DNA of 44,744 nt from the NCBI GenBank assembly GCA_028714255.1, contig JAQTMR010000018.1:1-44744 (forward strand), given 5' to 3'. Both the position numbers and the translations under genes were made by a program. The stretch comes from Phycisphaerae bacterium (GTDB taxonomy: Bacteria; Planctomycetota; Phycisphaerae; Sedimentisphaerales; Anaerobacaceae). Of this stretch, positions 20,126-25,513 are shown piece by piece; the stretch's first letter is position 1; every line of letters starts with the position of its first letter. The notes beneath the pieces are model-generated. The model saw nothing but the letters and a program-made list of their open reading frames with translations. It ran no database searches and was not told the origin of the DNA.

Positions 20126-20398
20126 ATGACGCTTGAAATTTTAAGTTTGACACCGTGCATTCTGGCAATAATGGTAACGACCACAGCAGGAGAAGCACCA
20201 TACCTGCAATACGGGGCACTGGGTCTTTGTGCTATGATAGTATATTTTCTATGCAAATATATCTATCACCTGAGCGGTTTACTGTCAAAGGACAGTGAAA
20301 AACTCGAACAACTAACAGAGAAAAACACAAAGGCTTACGACCGCCTGACAGATGTGCTCAAAGACAGACCCTGTATAATGAAAGACAGTAGGTTATAA
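20126..20398 (+). CDS. Small membrane protein, holin-like
   Basis: 90 residues with a strong ribosome site (GGAAGGA). One weakly hydrophobic N-terminal segment (about 5-20), one clear membrane segment (about 27-46, ALGLCAMIVYFLCKY), then a charged coiled-coil-like tail (KDSEKLEQLTEKNTKAYDRL). Location after the last virion gene and this membrane-plus-charged-tail design suit a holin or inner-membrane spanin. No diagnostic motif is visible, so the lysis role is inferred. Confidence 0.5.
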   Translation: MTLEILSLTPCILAIMVTTTAGEAPYLQYGALGLCAMIVYFLCKYIYHLSGLLSKDSEKLEQLTEKNTKAYDRLTDVLKDRPCIMKDSRL

Positions 20399-20420
20399 CT
20401 ACGGCGAAGATTTTGAAAAA

Positions 20421-20801
20421 TCAGAGAGTTTTTCTTTTTGAAAATGCTACAATCAACAGGATTGCAAGATTGATATAAAAAACCGCCCAGATGAACAAAA
20501 CATTCCTATTAACCGCCCCACCATTAACCCAGGCATCATACCAAGGAAGAAATAATAATGCCGGTGCGAATATCGGCGACAATAAAAACCCCACCGGATA
20601 AGCCAAAACACCGATGAATTTTTTAAAAAGCTCTATATCGTCTCCTATCAGGATCACAGCCATGAGCAAACCTATCGCCCAGTTAAAAATTCGATAGTAT
20701 TTTTTGAAAGTTTCTGTTATCTGCTTTCCATCATAACCTTTTTCGGCCAACCGTTTACCTGCCGCCTCGAACTGTTCATCTGAAATTAATAATCGTTTCA
20801 T
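20421..20801 (-). CDS. Minus-strand membrane protein sharing a motif with the giant virion protein
   Basis: 126 residues, ATG at 20801 reading left. The N-terminus MKRLLISDEQFEAAGKRLAE closely matches LKRFLVSEEQFKAAGERLA inside the giant virion protein (about residues 1162-1180). After a soluble N-terminal part there are about three hydrophobic segments (IFNWAIGLLMAVILIG, VLAYPVGFLLSPIFAPALLFL, FIWAVFYINLAILLIVAF). Three bases separate it from the upstream regulator-like gene, so the two are co-transcribed. Function unknown. Expressed opposite to everything around it, it could be a lysogenic or superinfection-related membrane protein (inference). Confidence 0.6.
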   Translation of the reverse strand: MKRLLISDEQFEAAGKRLAEKGYDGKQITETFKKYYRIFNWAIGLLMAVILIGDDIELFKKFIGVLAYPVGFLLSPIFAPALLFLPWYDAWVNGGAVNRNVLFIWAVFYINLAILLIVAFSKRKTL

Positions 20802-20803
20802 TT

Positions 20804-21097
20804 TTATCCCAACTTTTTATGTTTTTTCTTGTCGGCCTTGTCCTGCATTTCGGCCTGGAATTTGCGCAGATTTTTTGTCTCATCCTCGGTTAAAAGCACA
20901 AGGGTAGTTTGACAGGGAACATTATCATCGGAATTAACCTCAGCTATAATCCTCTGGCGGTCCTCGGCAGAGAGGCGGCTGAATAACAACAAACCTGCCG
21001 AAAGAACATTTTTAAGCCCATATACAGAGGCCAATTCGTTTTTGATTTTCTGTAAATCACTATTCAAAACTACGGTTGTTGTGTTTTTACTCGGCAT
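20804..21097 (-). CDS. Small regulator-like protein (minus strand)
   Basis: 97 residues. The N-terminal TTTVVLNSDLQKIKNELASVYGLKNVLSAGLLLFSRL reads like a ribbon-helix-helix strand followed by two helices. The C-terminus is lysine-rich (DKADKKKHKKLG). It is first in a two-gene minus-strand operon, divergent from the gene at 21187 across a short AT-rich region with a palindrome. A transcription factor is a reasonable guess but no firm family match was made. Confidence 0.5.
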   Translation of the reverse strand: MPSKNTTTVVLNSDLQKIKNELASVYGLKNVLSAGLLLFSRLSAEDRQRIIAEVNSDDNVPCQTTLVLLTEDETKNLRKFQAEMQDKADKKKHKKLG

Positions 21098-21165
21098 AAA
21101 AATAAAAATATCAAAAAAATCTGTAAGCGTAAACCCTTATTCTAAAATAGTTTAAGAAAATTAGC

Positions 21166-21182
21166 ATATTTACGGTAAATAT
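21166..21182. promoter_or_regulatory. 17-bp palindrome, candidate operator in divergent region
   Basis: ATATTTAC-G-GTAAATAT, perfect 8-bp arms around one central base. It ends four bases before the ATG at 21187, where a Shine-Dalgarno would normally be, and lies between the divergent genes 20804-21097 (minus) and 21187-21438 (plus). It looks like a repressor binding site. Confidence 0.5.
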
Positions 21183-21186
21183 TTAT

Positions 21187-21438
21187 ATGGACAGCCACGG
21201 GAAACTGCCGACAATTCATATTATGAAAGATACAAACGAAAAATCGGAACGCAAAGAAATCAAGTCGCTGACCTATACTCAGCAGAAACATCCAAAACTG
21301 ATTGAACTGGTAAACGAACTTGCAACCGTGCAGAACACTAAATATCCTCAAACAGCACTCGAAATGCTGTTAATTACTATACTGCCAAGCATTATAGCAA
21401 AAAAGAGAGTGGAGTCAAGCATAAATTACCCAATTTAA
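21187..21438 (+). CDS. Small hypothetical protein, possible regulator
   Basis: 83 residues from ATG 21187; ATG 21223 is an alternative start. Neither has a recognisable ribosome site and the first lies against the palindrome, so the message may be leaderless. The C-terminal two thirds (HPKLIELVNELATVQNTKYPQTALEMLLITILPSIIAKK) looks like two or three amphipathic helices and resembles the C-terminal half of small ribbon-helix-helix regulators. Divergent from the minus-strand regulator-like gene. Confidence 0.5.
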   Translation: MDSHGKLPTIHIMKDTNEKSERKEIKSLTYTQQKHPKLIELVNELATVQNTKYPQTALEMLLITILPSIIAKKRVESSINYPI

Positions 21439-21464
21439 CTAAATTATCAAAAAGGAGTTTCACC

Positions 21465-21872
21465 GTGTGCAACAATGAAAAAAGGGCAAAAAGGGCATTA
21501 GCAAAAATAGTACATAGCAGGGGGGTTTGTGAAATGTGCGGCAAACCGGGCGAATACGGCAATCCCCTCGAATTTCACCATATCGACGGCAGGGAAAACT
21601 ACGCAACGATGTTCCTGCCGGAATTGAGTATGCTTCTGCATCTGCACTGTCATAAAAACGACCCCGAAAAGGCACCCCACAAGAACCAGCCGGGCTTTGA
21701 GATATGGCTGAGCGAAACATACCCTGAAAAATACCTGCTTTGGCAGAGTTTGAGATATAAAAACGTTCGATGGTTCGAAATTGATTTTAAGCAGATACGC
21801 ATAAACCTTGAGGCCAGGGCGAACGCAACGGCAGGGGGGCATCAATCGACCCTCTACCGCAAGACGGCATAA
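21465..21872 (+). CDS. HNH endonuclease family protein
   Basis: 135 residues starting at GTG 21465 with AAAGGAG eight bases upstream. Motifs: CEMCGK zinc pair (about 18-23), EFHHIDGR (the first HH of HNH), then LHLHCHKN. This is the beta-beta-alpha metal active site of HNH nucleases with a CxxC structural zinc site. It could be a free-standing homing-type nuclease or a phage nuclease involved in DNA processing. It lies directly upstream of the tRNA genes, away from the terminase, which argues for an accessory role. Confidence 0.75.
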   Translation: MCNNEKRAKRALAKIVHSRGVCEMCGKPGEYGNPLEFHHIDGRENYATMFLPELSMLLHLHCHKNDPEKAPHKNQPGFEIWLSETYPEKYLLWQSLRYKNVRWFEIDFKQIRINLEARANATAGGHQSTLYRKTA

Positions 21873-21946
21873 TAGTCAAAGGCACAGGCTTTGCAAAAGG
21901 ATTATAGAACGGCAGGGACGCTCATTGAAAATTGAAAACAAATAAA

Positions 21947-22021
21947 GGCGGGGTAGAGCAGTTAGGCAGCTCATCGGACTCATAATCCGAAGGTCGCTGG
22001 TTCGAATCCCAGCCCCCGCAA
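21947..22021 (+). tRNA. tRNA-Met (CAT), initiator-like
   Basis: 75 nt without CCA. Acceptor GGCGGGG/CCCCGCA, T8 A9, D-arm GAGC-AGTTAGGCA-GCTC, anticodon arm TCGGA-CTCATAA-TCCGA (anticodon CAT), variable AGGTC, T-arm GCTGG/CCAGC, discriminator A. The 1-72 position is a G-A mismatch over six G-C/C-G pairs, as in bacterial initiator tRNAs (C-A there), and the overall sequence closely follows initiator tRNA. Differences: the third anticodon-stem pair is A-T rather than G-C, and the T-loop side has one extra C (eight-base loop TTCGAATC). It may supply initiator tRNA late in infection; an elongator is not excluded. Confidence 0.85.
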
Positions 22022-22042
22022 ATGGGCGAAAGCCCACGAACA

Positions 22043-22115
22043 GGCGGAATTAGTGGTTCGAATCCACTTAAGCCTTACGGCTTATGGAGTAATTGGTAAC
22101 TCGCCGCCATTTTAA
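22043..22115 (+). ncRNA. Circularly permuted tRNA-like RNA
   Basis: All four tRNA stems occur, but in 3'-half-then-5'-half order. GGCGG (22043-22047, 3' side of the anticodon stem), AATT variable loop, T-arm AGTGG-TTCGAAT-CCACT (22052-22068), acceptor 3' strand TAAGCC (22069-22074), TTAC, acceptor 5' strand GGCTTA (22079-22084), T8 G9, D-arm GAGT-AATTGGTA-ACTC (22087-22102), G26, CCGCC (22104-22108, 5' side of the anticodon stem), then ATTTTAA. Invariant bases are present: T8, A14, A15 with T48, G18 G19, A21, T54 T55 C56 A58. Joined at the ends, the loop would be ATTTTAA with anticodon TTT (Lys). Position 1-72 does not pair. It follows the tRNA-Met after a small GAAA-capped hairpin (22023-22036). 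Confidence 0.7.
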
Positions 22116-22120
22116 AAGTT

Positions 22121-22170
22121 AAAGGCATTGATACGTTTGACGCATCAAGCGTCGGAAAGTGAGTAAAAAT
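22121..22170 (+). promoter_or_regulatory. Leader element A, copy 1: conserved box plus hairpin before small gene
   Basis: AAAGGCATTGATACG (22121-22135), then hairpin GACGC-ATCAA-GCGTC (22139-22153, extendable by G-T pairs), then GGAAAG and GTGAG before ATG 22171. Copy 2 at 22697-22744 has the same box and the same layout but a different stem sequence, so the stem is conserved by compensating changes. Confidence 0.6.
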
Positions 22171-22563
22171 ATGGGTAATTCAGGAAGTATCATAAAAGAA
22201 GTCAGATTTGTAATCGAAGATGAATTAACGCAGGTATATGTTTTTTCTGAAGCGGTCGATGATTGTCCAATCGGTGTTCAAGGTTGGCATCACAAAACTT
22301 TTCCAAAGTCAATGCCCGTTATAGATGTACTTCAAAATCATATCGCAGAATACCTCGAATGGCCGCTAAATGCCCCAGAATCCCATAGCGGTATAACTGG
22401 TGAAGAACAAGACCGAATCAGAAGTTTGATAATAAACAGAACTGGAATCCCCGAACACGAATGCGACGGCTCTGGTTGCGATAGCGGCGACCCGATTGAT
22501 TTGACTTTGGCAGAAATATCACAAGGCATAGATTATTTAAGAACAAAAAATGAAACGAAATAG
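22171..22563 (+). CDS. Hypothetical acidic protein
   Basis: 130 residues from ATG 22171; a GTG four codons upstream lies at the ribosome site, so it is less likely to be the start. Acidic, with a beta-rich N-terminal half (EVRFVIEDELTQVYVFSEAV), a WHHKTFP segment and a Cys-containing ECDGSGCDSGDPID loop. No family recognised. It is enclosed by leader element A and a trailer repeat that are nearly complementary to each other. Confidence 0.6.
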   Translation: MGNSGSIIKEVRFVIEDELTQVYVFSEAVDDCPIGVQGWHHKTFPKSMPVIDVLQNHIAEYLEWPLNAPESHSGITGEEQDRIRSLIINRTGIPEHECDGSGCDSGDPIDLTLAEISQGIDYLRTKNETK

Positions 22564-22564
22564 C

Positions 22565-22651
22565 GTGGTGAGTCAACTATATCAATACCAAGTTAAAAAA
22601 CCCTTTTTAGGGTTCACACGGGGCGCTGGTTTCTCTCCTCGGCCAGCCCCC
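22565..22651 (+). repeat. Trailer repeat copy 1 followed by two hairpins
   Basis: 22565-22591 (GTGGTGAGTCAAC...TATCAATACCAA) matches 22921-22947 after the next small gene. TATCAATACC (22580-22589) is complementary to GGCATTGATA in the leader (22124-22133), nine of ten bases. Then come AACCC-TTTTTA-GGGTT (22599-22614) and GGGGC-GCTGG/CCAGC-CCCC (22620-22651). The second may act as a terminator or processing site; there is no clear T-run. Confidence 0.55.
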
Positions 22652-22696
22652 ATTTGAAAAGAAGCTACCTGATTATGGAAGGCAGATTACAGATAA

Positions 22697-22744
22697 AAAG
22701 GGCATTGATACGCCTGGCTCACCAGAGCCAGAAAGAAGTAAATA
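22697..22744 (+). promoter_or_regulatory. Leader element A, copy 2
   Basis: AAAGGGCATTGATACG (ending at 22712), then hairpin CTGGCTC-ACCA-GAGCCAG (22714-22731), then AAAGAAG and ATG 22745. Same order and spacing as copy 1 at 22121, with a longer, different stem. A short AGATTACAG-type repeat lies just upstream. Confidence 0.6.
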
Positions 22745-22927
22745 ATGAAGAAAAAATTTGGAAAGTATAGACTTAATCAAATAGTGGAAATTTGCAAAGG
22801 CCGTCTAAAAGGTGAAAAAGTAAAAGTTATCGGCGAATCGAATCTTAATATGAACCACCTAATAATAGTTTATCGCAAAAAAGGCAGAAACAAAACTATG
22901 GGATTTGAACCGTCAAGTTTGCGGTGA
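22745..22927 (+). CDS. Very small basic protein
   Basis: 60 residues, strongly basic (MKKKFGKYRLNQ, RKKGRNK). The centre (GRLKGEKVKVIGES...HLIIVYRKKG) looks like a small beta barrel of KOW or SH3 type that could bind RNA or DNA; this is a guess. Enclosed by leader element A copy 2 and trailer copy 2, whose box (TTCAATACC, 22937-22945) again complements the leader box. Confidence 0.6.
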   Translation: MKKKFGKYRLNQIVEICKGRLKGEKVKVIGESNLNMNHLIIVYRKKGRNKTMGFEPSSLR

Positions 22928-22947
22928 GTTAAGTGATTCAATACCAA
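22921..22947 (+). repeat. Trailer repeat copy 2
   Basis: GCGGTGAGTTAAGTGATTCAATACCAA, overlapping the stop of the 60-residue gene. It matches 22565-22591 at most positions (shared GGTGAGT, AA, TCAATACCAA). Confidence 0.55.
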
Positions 22948-22981
22948 AAATAATGCTATTGTCAGAAAGATGAAATCAGGA

Positions 22982-23056
22982 AATGGCGGATAAAAAATGA
23001 AATAATGTCCATAGATTTTCAGCGGCGGGGCGTTCCCGCCGCCTTATCCGCCGATT
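22982..23056 (+). ncRNA. Nested stem-loop between small genes
   Basis: Outer stem GGCGGATAA (22985-22993) with TTATCCGCC (23044-23052). Inner perfect stem GCGGCGGG (23022-23029) with CCCGCCGC (23035-23042), loop GCGTT. No T-run follows, so it is more a structured leader for the gene at 23087 than a normal terminator. Nothing else recognised in 22948-23086 except an AGATTA-type repeat near 23060. Confidence 0.5.
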
Positions 23057-23086
23057 TTAAATCAGATAACAGATTATAGGTTTAAG

Positions 23087-23365
23087 ATGGCAGAAAAAAC
23101 AGAACCAGAAAACAATATTTTTCAACACCTTTTAAAGCAGAGTCCCAAAAAAGATTTAGATGATTTTCTCAAAACCTTTAAGGGTGCAGTGTTTAACGGC
23201 AAAAAAGGCTTTATCACTGCGAGAAAATACCTTTGGGAGAAAAAAGGTGAATGCGTAGTTATATTTCACGACTGGTGGGTTATTTTAAAAAACGGTGCAG
23301 ACTGGATGAACTGTTTAAAATTACGACTATATATGAATGATTGGCATTATAAAAAATCAGCGTAA
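23087..23365 (+). CDS. Hypothetical protein
   Basis: 92 residues. Helical N-terminus (NIFQHLLKQSPKKDLDDFLKTFKG), then a Trp/Tyr-rich part (RKYLWEKKGECVVIFHDWWVILKNGADWMNC). No family recognised and no good ribosome site apart from AGGTTTAAG. Part of a run of small plus-strand genes typical of early accessory regions. Confidence 0.55.
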   Translation: MAEKTEPENNIFQHLLKQSPKKDLDDFLKTFKGAVFNGKKGFITARKYLWEKKGECVVIFHDWWVILKNGADWMNCLKLRLYMNDWHYKKSA

Positions 23366-23390
23366 TCAGTGATAAAACGCAGGTGAAAAA

Positions 23391-23639
23391 ATGAGCGATG
23401 ATAATAAAATGACAGCAATAACAGCACATATGGAGGGCGAAAGCGTCATTGAAAAAAATCTCGGTAAAAAACATAAAATCTCTGATGACGAAATAGAATT
23501 TTTGAAAAACTCTATTCGCGAAATATTCACCGATGATAAACGTGATGGACTGGAACGATTGAGTCAATCCTGTACCGCAATTCTGACCACAGAAAAATTT
23601 GAAAAATATATTTATTTGCCGTCAAAAAAACAAGGATGA
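23391..23639 (+). CDS. Hypothetical protein
   Basis: 82 residues; start context CAGGTGAAAAAATGAGCG is repeated exactly at 23906-23923. Mostly helical and charged (EKNLGKKHKISDDEIEFLKNSIREIF). The centre might be a small helix-turn-helix but no clear match. Followed closely by the SEC-C gene. Confidence 0.55.
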   Translation: MSDDNKMTAITAHMEGESVIEKNLGKKHKISDDEIEFLKNSIREIFTDDKRDGLERLSQSCTAILTTEKFEKYIYLPSKKQG

Positions 23640-23643
23640 AAAA

Positions 23644-23901
23644 ATGAATAGCGAAACAGGCGAAATCAAACGATTTGATGAAATCATAAAATTACCCAAA
23701 GCAGAACAGGCGAAGTATATCCCCATAGACGAACAACTTATGACAGAAAAACAACGCACAACGCAACAGGTATCTAAATTTGATGGTCAATCCGCACTCG
23801 GCAAAATAAGAGTTAAGCATCGTAATAGTTTGAGAAATCAACCTTGTCCCTGCGGTAGCGGCATTAAATTTAAGTGGTGTTGCTGGGATAAAACCTGTTA
23901 A
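23644..23901 (+). CDS. SEC-C motif zinc protein
   Basis: 85 residues from ATG 23644 (AAGGATG upstream). The C-terminus CPCGSGIKFKWCC (about residues 68-80) is the SEC-C zinc motif known from the end of SecA and from many small proteins that bind nucleic acid or proteins. The N-terminal part is charged and unremarkable. Function in the phage unknown; a zinc-binding adaptor is likely. Confidence 0.75.
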   Translation: MNSETGEIKRFDEIIKLPKAEQAKYIPIDEQLMTEKQRTTQQVSKFDGQSALGKIRVKHRNSLRNQPCPCGSGIKFKWCCWDKTC

Positions 23902-23916
23902 AAAACAGGTGAAAAA
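23893..23916 (+). promoter_or_regulatory. Hairpin masking the ribosome site of the next gene
   Basis: ACCTGTT (23893-23899), AAAA, AACAGGT (23904-23910): a perfect 7-bp stem holding both the stop codon of the SEC-C gene and the AGGTG ribosome site of the gene at 23917. Ribosomes ending the first gene would open it, a translational coupling design. Confidence 0.55.
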
Positions 23917-24150
23917 ATGAGCGTGAAAATTAAAAAAAATAAAGAAAATCCAGAAAGCACAGAACTTTTAGCGGCTAATATAATCAAGGTCGCAGACGGT
24001 TTTGAAAAACTCCTGAAAAGTCCACTCAACGATAGGGCACTCATTGTGCTTTTGCACGATGCAATAGGCCAATCCAATATTTCAAAAGGTCAAATAAAGT
24101 TGGTTCTGGACGCACTCCCAAGACTTAAGGGATGGTATATAAAACATTAA
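23917..24150 (+). CDS. Hypothetical protein
   Basis: 77 residues, starts in the repeated context CAGGTGAAAAAATGAGCG. Lysine-rich N-terminus, then two or three helices (AANIIKVADGFEKLLKSP, ALIVLLHDAIGQ, QIKLVLDALPRL). No family recognised. Last gene before the integrase cassette; its stop lies 22 bases before the left inverted repeat. Confidence 0.55.
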   Translation: MSVKIKKNKENPESTELLAANIIKVADGFEKLLKSPLNDRALIVLLHDAIGQSNISKGQIKLVLDALPRLKGWYIKH

Positions 24151-24172
24151 ATAGTCGTTCTTTTATAAGTTA

Positions 24173-24192
24173 ATAGTGATTTTGGCGGGATG
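24173..24192. repeat. Left inverted repeat of the integrase cassette
   Basis: ATAGTGATTTTGGCGGGATG. Its reverse complement recurs at 25575-25593 with a single base missing. The pair encloses the integrase leader RNA, the integrase gene and the TTATGGGA repeats. Confidence 0.7.
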
Positions 24193-24198
24193 AACATA

Positions 24199-24375
24199 CC
24201 CCGTAAATTTTGCCTTCAAGGTGGCAAAATTCCAATATCGGGGCTCCTAACGGAGCTTGACTATGGGACTGGTTCTGTTAAACTGCCGGCGGCTTGACCT
24301 ATCGCAGTTTTACCTTCAAGGTGGTAAAACTAAGTGCGAGGGTTACCTGAAAGGGTACAGCGGCCGGCGGAAAGG
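24199..24375 (+). ncRNA. Structured RNA leader of the integrase gene (two domains)
   Basis: Domain 1: outer stem CCCCG (24199-24203) / CGGGG (24239-24243) around hairpin TTTTGCC/GGCAAAA with loop TTCAAGGT, then hairpin CTCC-TAAC-GGAG (24244-24255) and CTTGA, which could pair with TCAAG of the loop as a pseudoknot. Domain 2: outer stem CTGCCGGC with GCCGGCGG (ending 24370) enclosing GTTTTACC/GGTAAAAC with the same TTCAAGGT loop (about 24308-24331) and TACCT-GAAA-GGGTA. Domain 1 has a close structural copy at 31132. The reading frame open from 24257 runs through this structure by chance; AAAGGA then gives the real start at 24386. RNA family not recognised. Confidence 0.65.
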
Positions 24376-24385
24376 ATGGTGGAAA

Positions 24386-25360
24386 ATGGAACAGCCCAAA
24401 TTAGCAAGCCTGTTTGCGACTTATTTGTCGTGTCGCTCTTTTACAAACAAAAGCGTCGAAATCAAGAGCAGGGCGGTTAAGTATTTCGTTGAACTGTTCG
24501 GCGATATCGAACCGGAAAATATAACCTATAACCACGCAGAGGATTATGTTAATTTTCTGCGAAAGGAAAGAAAGGCCGGAGCGGTTAACGCATACCTGCG
24601 GAACATCAAGCCGTTTTTCGTTTGGCTGGTCCGCAGAGGACATACAAAATCGAACCCGTTCGAACAGATAAGACTACTGCCGGAAGATAAGATTTATCGA
24701 CCGCCGTACAGCGGCGATGAACTTGCCAGGCTGATTAAGGTAGCAGACCTGAGAATGAAAGTTATTACGCTTCTGGCACTGTGCAGCTCGATGCGGAGAA
24801 CTGAAATCCTTAATCTGGTAGTCAAAGACATTTATTTCGACAGGTCCTGCATCCTGATTAACCCCAAAGAAGAAACGGAGACGACGTGGCGATGGACAAT
24901 CAAGAACCATCAGCACGCTTTTGTACCGATGCCGGAAACTATCGAACTGCCGGGCGAGACGGTAAACCTGCACAATTTAATCGTGCAACTTATCGAGACG
25001 CTGCCGGCGAAACAACCTTATCTGTGCCTCAAAGCACAACATTACGAGGTGAATATGAGGCTGAAAGCAGAAGGCAGATTGACGGATGAGCGGCGATTGA
25101 CTCCGTGGCTGAGGTTCAGTAACGATTTTAAGCGACTATGCAAAAGGGCGACGATTGAATCGAAAAGCCTTAAGGACCTGAGGGCGACTTTCGCGACGAC
25201 ACTTGCGGAATCGAATTACCCTCTGACAAAGACCCAAAAGGCAATGCGACACAAAAGCCCGCAAACAACAGCGAATTATTATATACAGCATGACCAGTGC
25301 AAAATAATCAATGAAGTAAACGAATTGTCTCAGAATTATTATGTAACCACAGTCCCATAA
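24386..25360 (+). CDS. int: Tyrosine recombinase / integrase
   Basis: 324 residues from ATG 24386; the frame is open from 24257 but the first 43 codons lie in the structured leader and lack family similarity. N-terminal SAM-like core-binding domain (about 5-95), then the catalytic domain: Arg in SSMRRTEIL (near 135), KDLR (near 262) where the family has HxLR, RHKSPQTT (His near 288) and NYY (nucleophile Tyr near 297). The box II His is replaced by Lys, a known variation in some tyrosine recombinases. It probably integrates or excises the phage. It is flanked by an inverted repeat and followed by TTATGGGA repeats that may be arm-type binding sites. Confidence 0.88.
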   Translation: MEQPKLASLFATYLSCRSFTNKSVEIKSRAVKYFVELFGDIEPENITYNHAEDYVNFLRKERKAGAVNAYLRNIKPFFVWLVRRGHTKSNPFEQIRLLPEDKIYRPPYSGDELARLIKVADLRMKVITLLALCSSMRRTEILNLVVKDIYFDRSCILINPKEETETTWRWTIKNHQHAFVPMPETIELPGETVNLHNLIVQLIETLPAKQPYLCLKAQHYEVNMRLKAEGRLTDERRLTPWLRFSNDFKRLCKRATIESKSLKDLRATFATTLAESNYPLTKTQKAMRHKSPQTTANYYIQHDQCKIINEVNELSQNYYVTTVP

Positions 25361-25408
25361 TATATGTTATGGGAACGGGTTATGGGACAAAAAAACAATA
25401 TTATGGGA
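25353..25408. repeat. TTATGGGA repeats, candidate attP arm sites or iterons
   Basis: Four copies: inverted TCCCATAA at 25353-25360 (overlapping the integrase 3' end), TTATGGGA at 25367-25374, 25380-25387 and 25401-25408; two continue as TTATGGGACA. Clustered short repeats next to an integrase gene suit integrase arm-binding sites; replication iterons are the alternative. Confidence 0.55.
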
Positions 25409-25445
25409 CACCTGTAAAACAGTAATTTAGGTCGCTGCAAGTTTA

Positions 25446-25484
25446 CCCAGTGGGGGTAGCCCCCTGCGGGCTACCCCCACTGGG
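25446..25484. repeat. 17-bp perfect inverted repeat
   Basis: CCCAGTGGGGGTAGCCC (25446-25462), loop CCTGC, GGGCTACCCCCACTGGG (25468-25484). Very stable; no T-run in either direction. Could be a terminator, a protein site or an origin hairpin. It lies between the TTATGGGA repeats and two further hairpin groups. Confidence 0.6.
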
Positions 25485-25513
25485 GTTACTTCCAAATAAT
25501 ATCACGCTATTAC

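Noticed and set aside
21465-21872. HNH protein as terminase-associated nuclease
   Set aside because: It is 13 kb from the terminase genes and next to tRNA genes; nothing links it to packaging.
22023-22115. A second tRNA in normal order downstream of tRNA-Met
   Set aside because: T-arm precedes D-arm, and no acceptor stem or anticodon arm can be formed in the normal order. Only the permuted arrangement pairs.
24257-24385. N-terminal extension of the integrase
   Set aside because: The 43 codons lie in stems and loops with covarying copies elsewhere, and a ribosome site with ATG follows at 24386.
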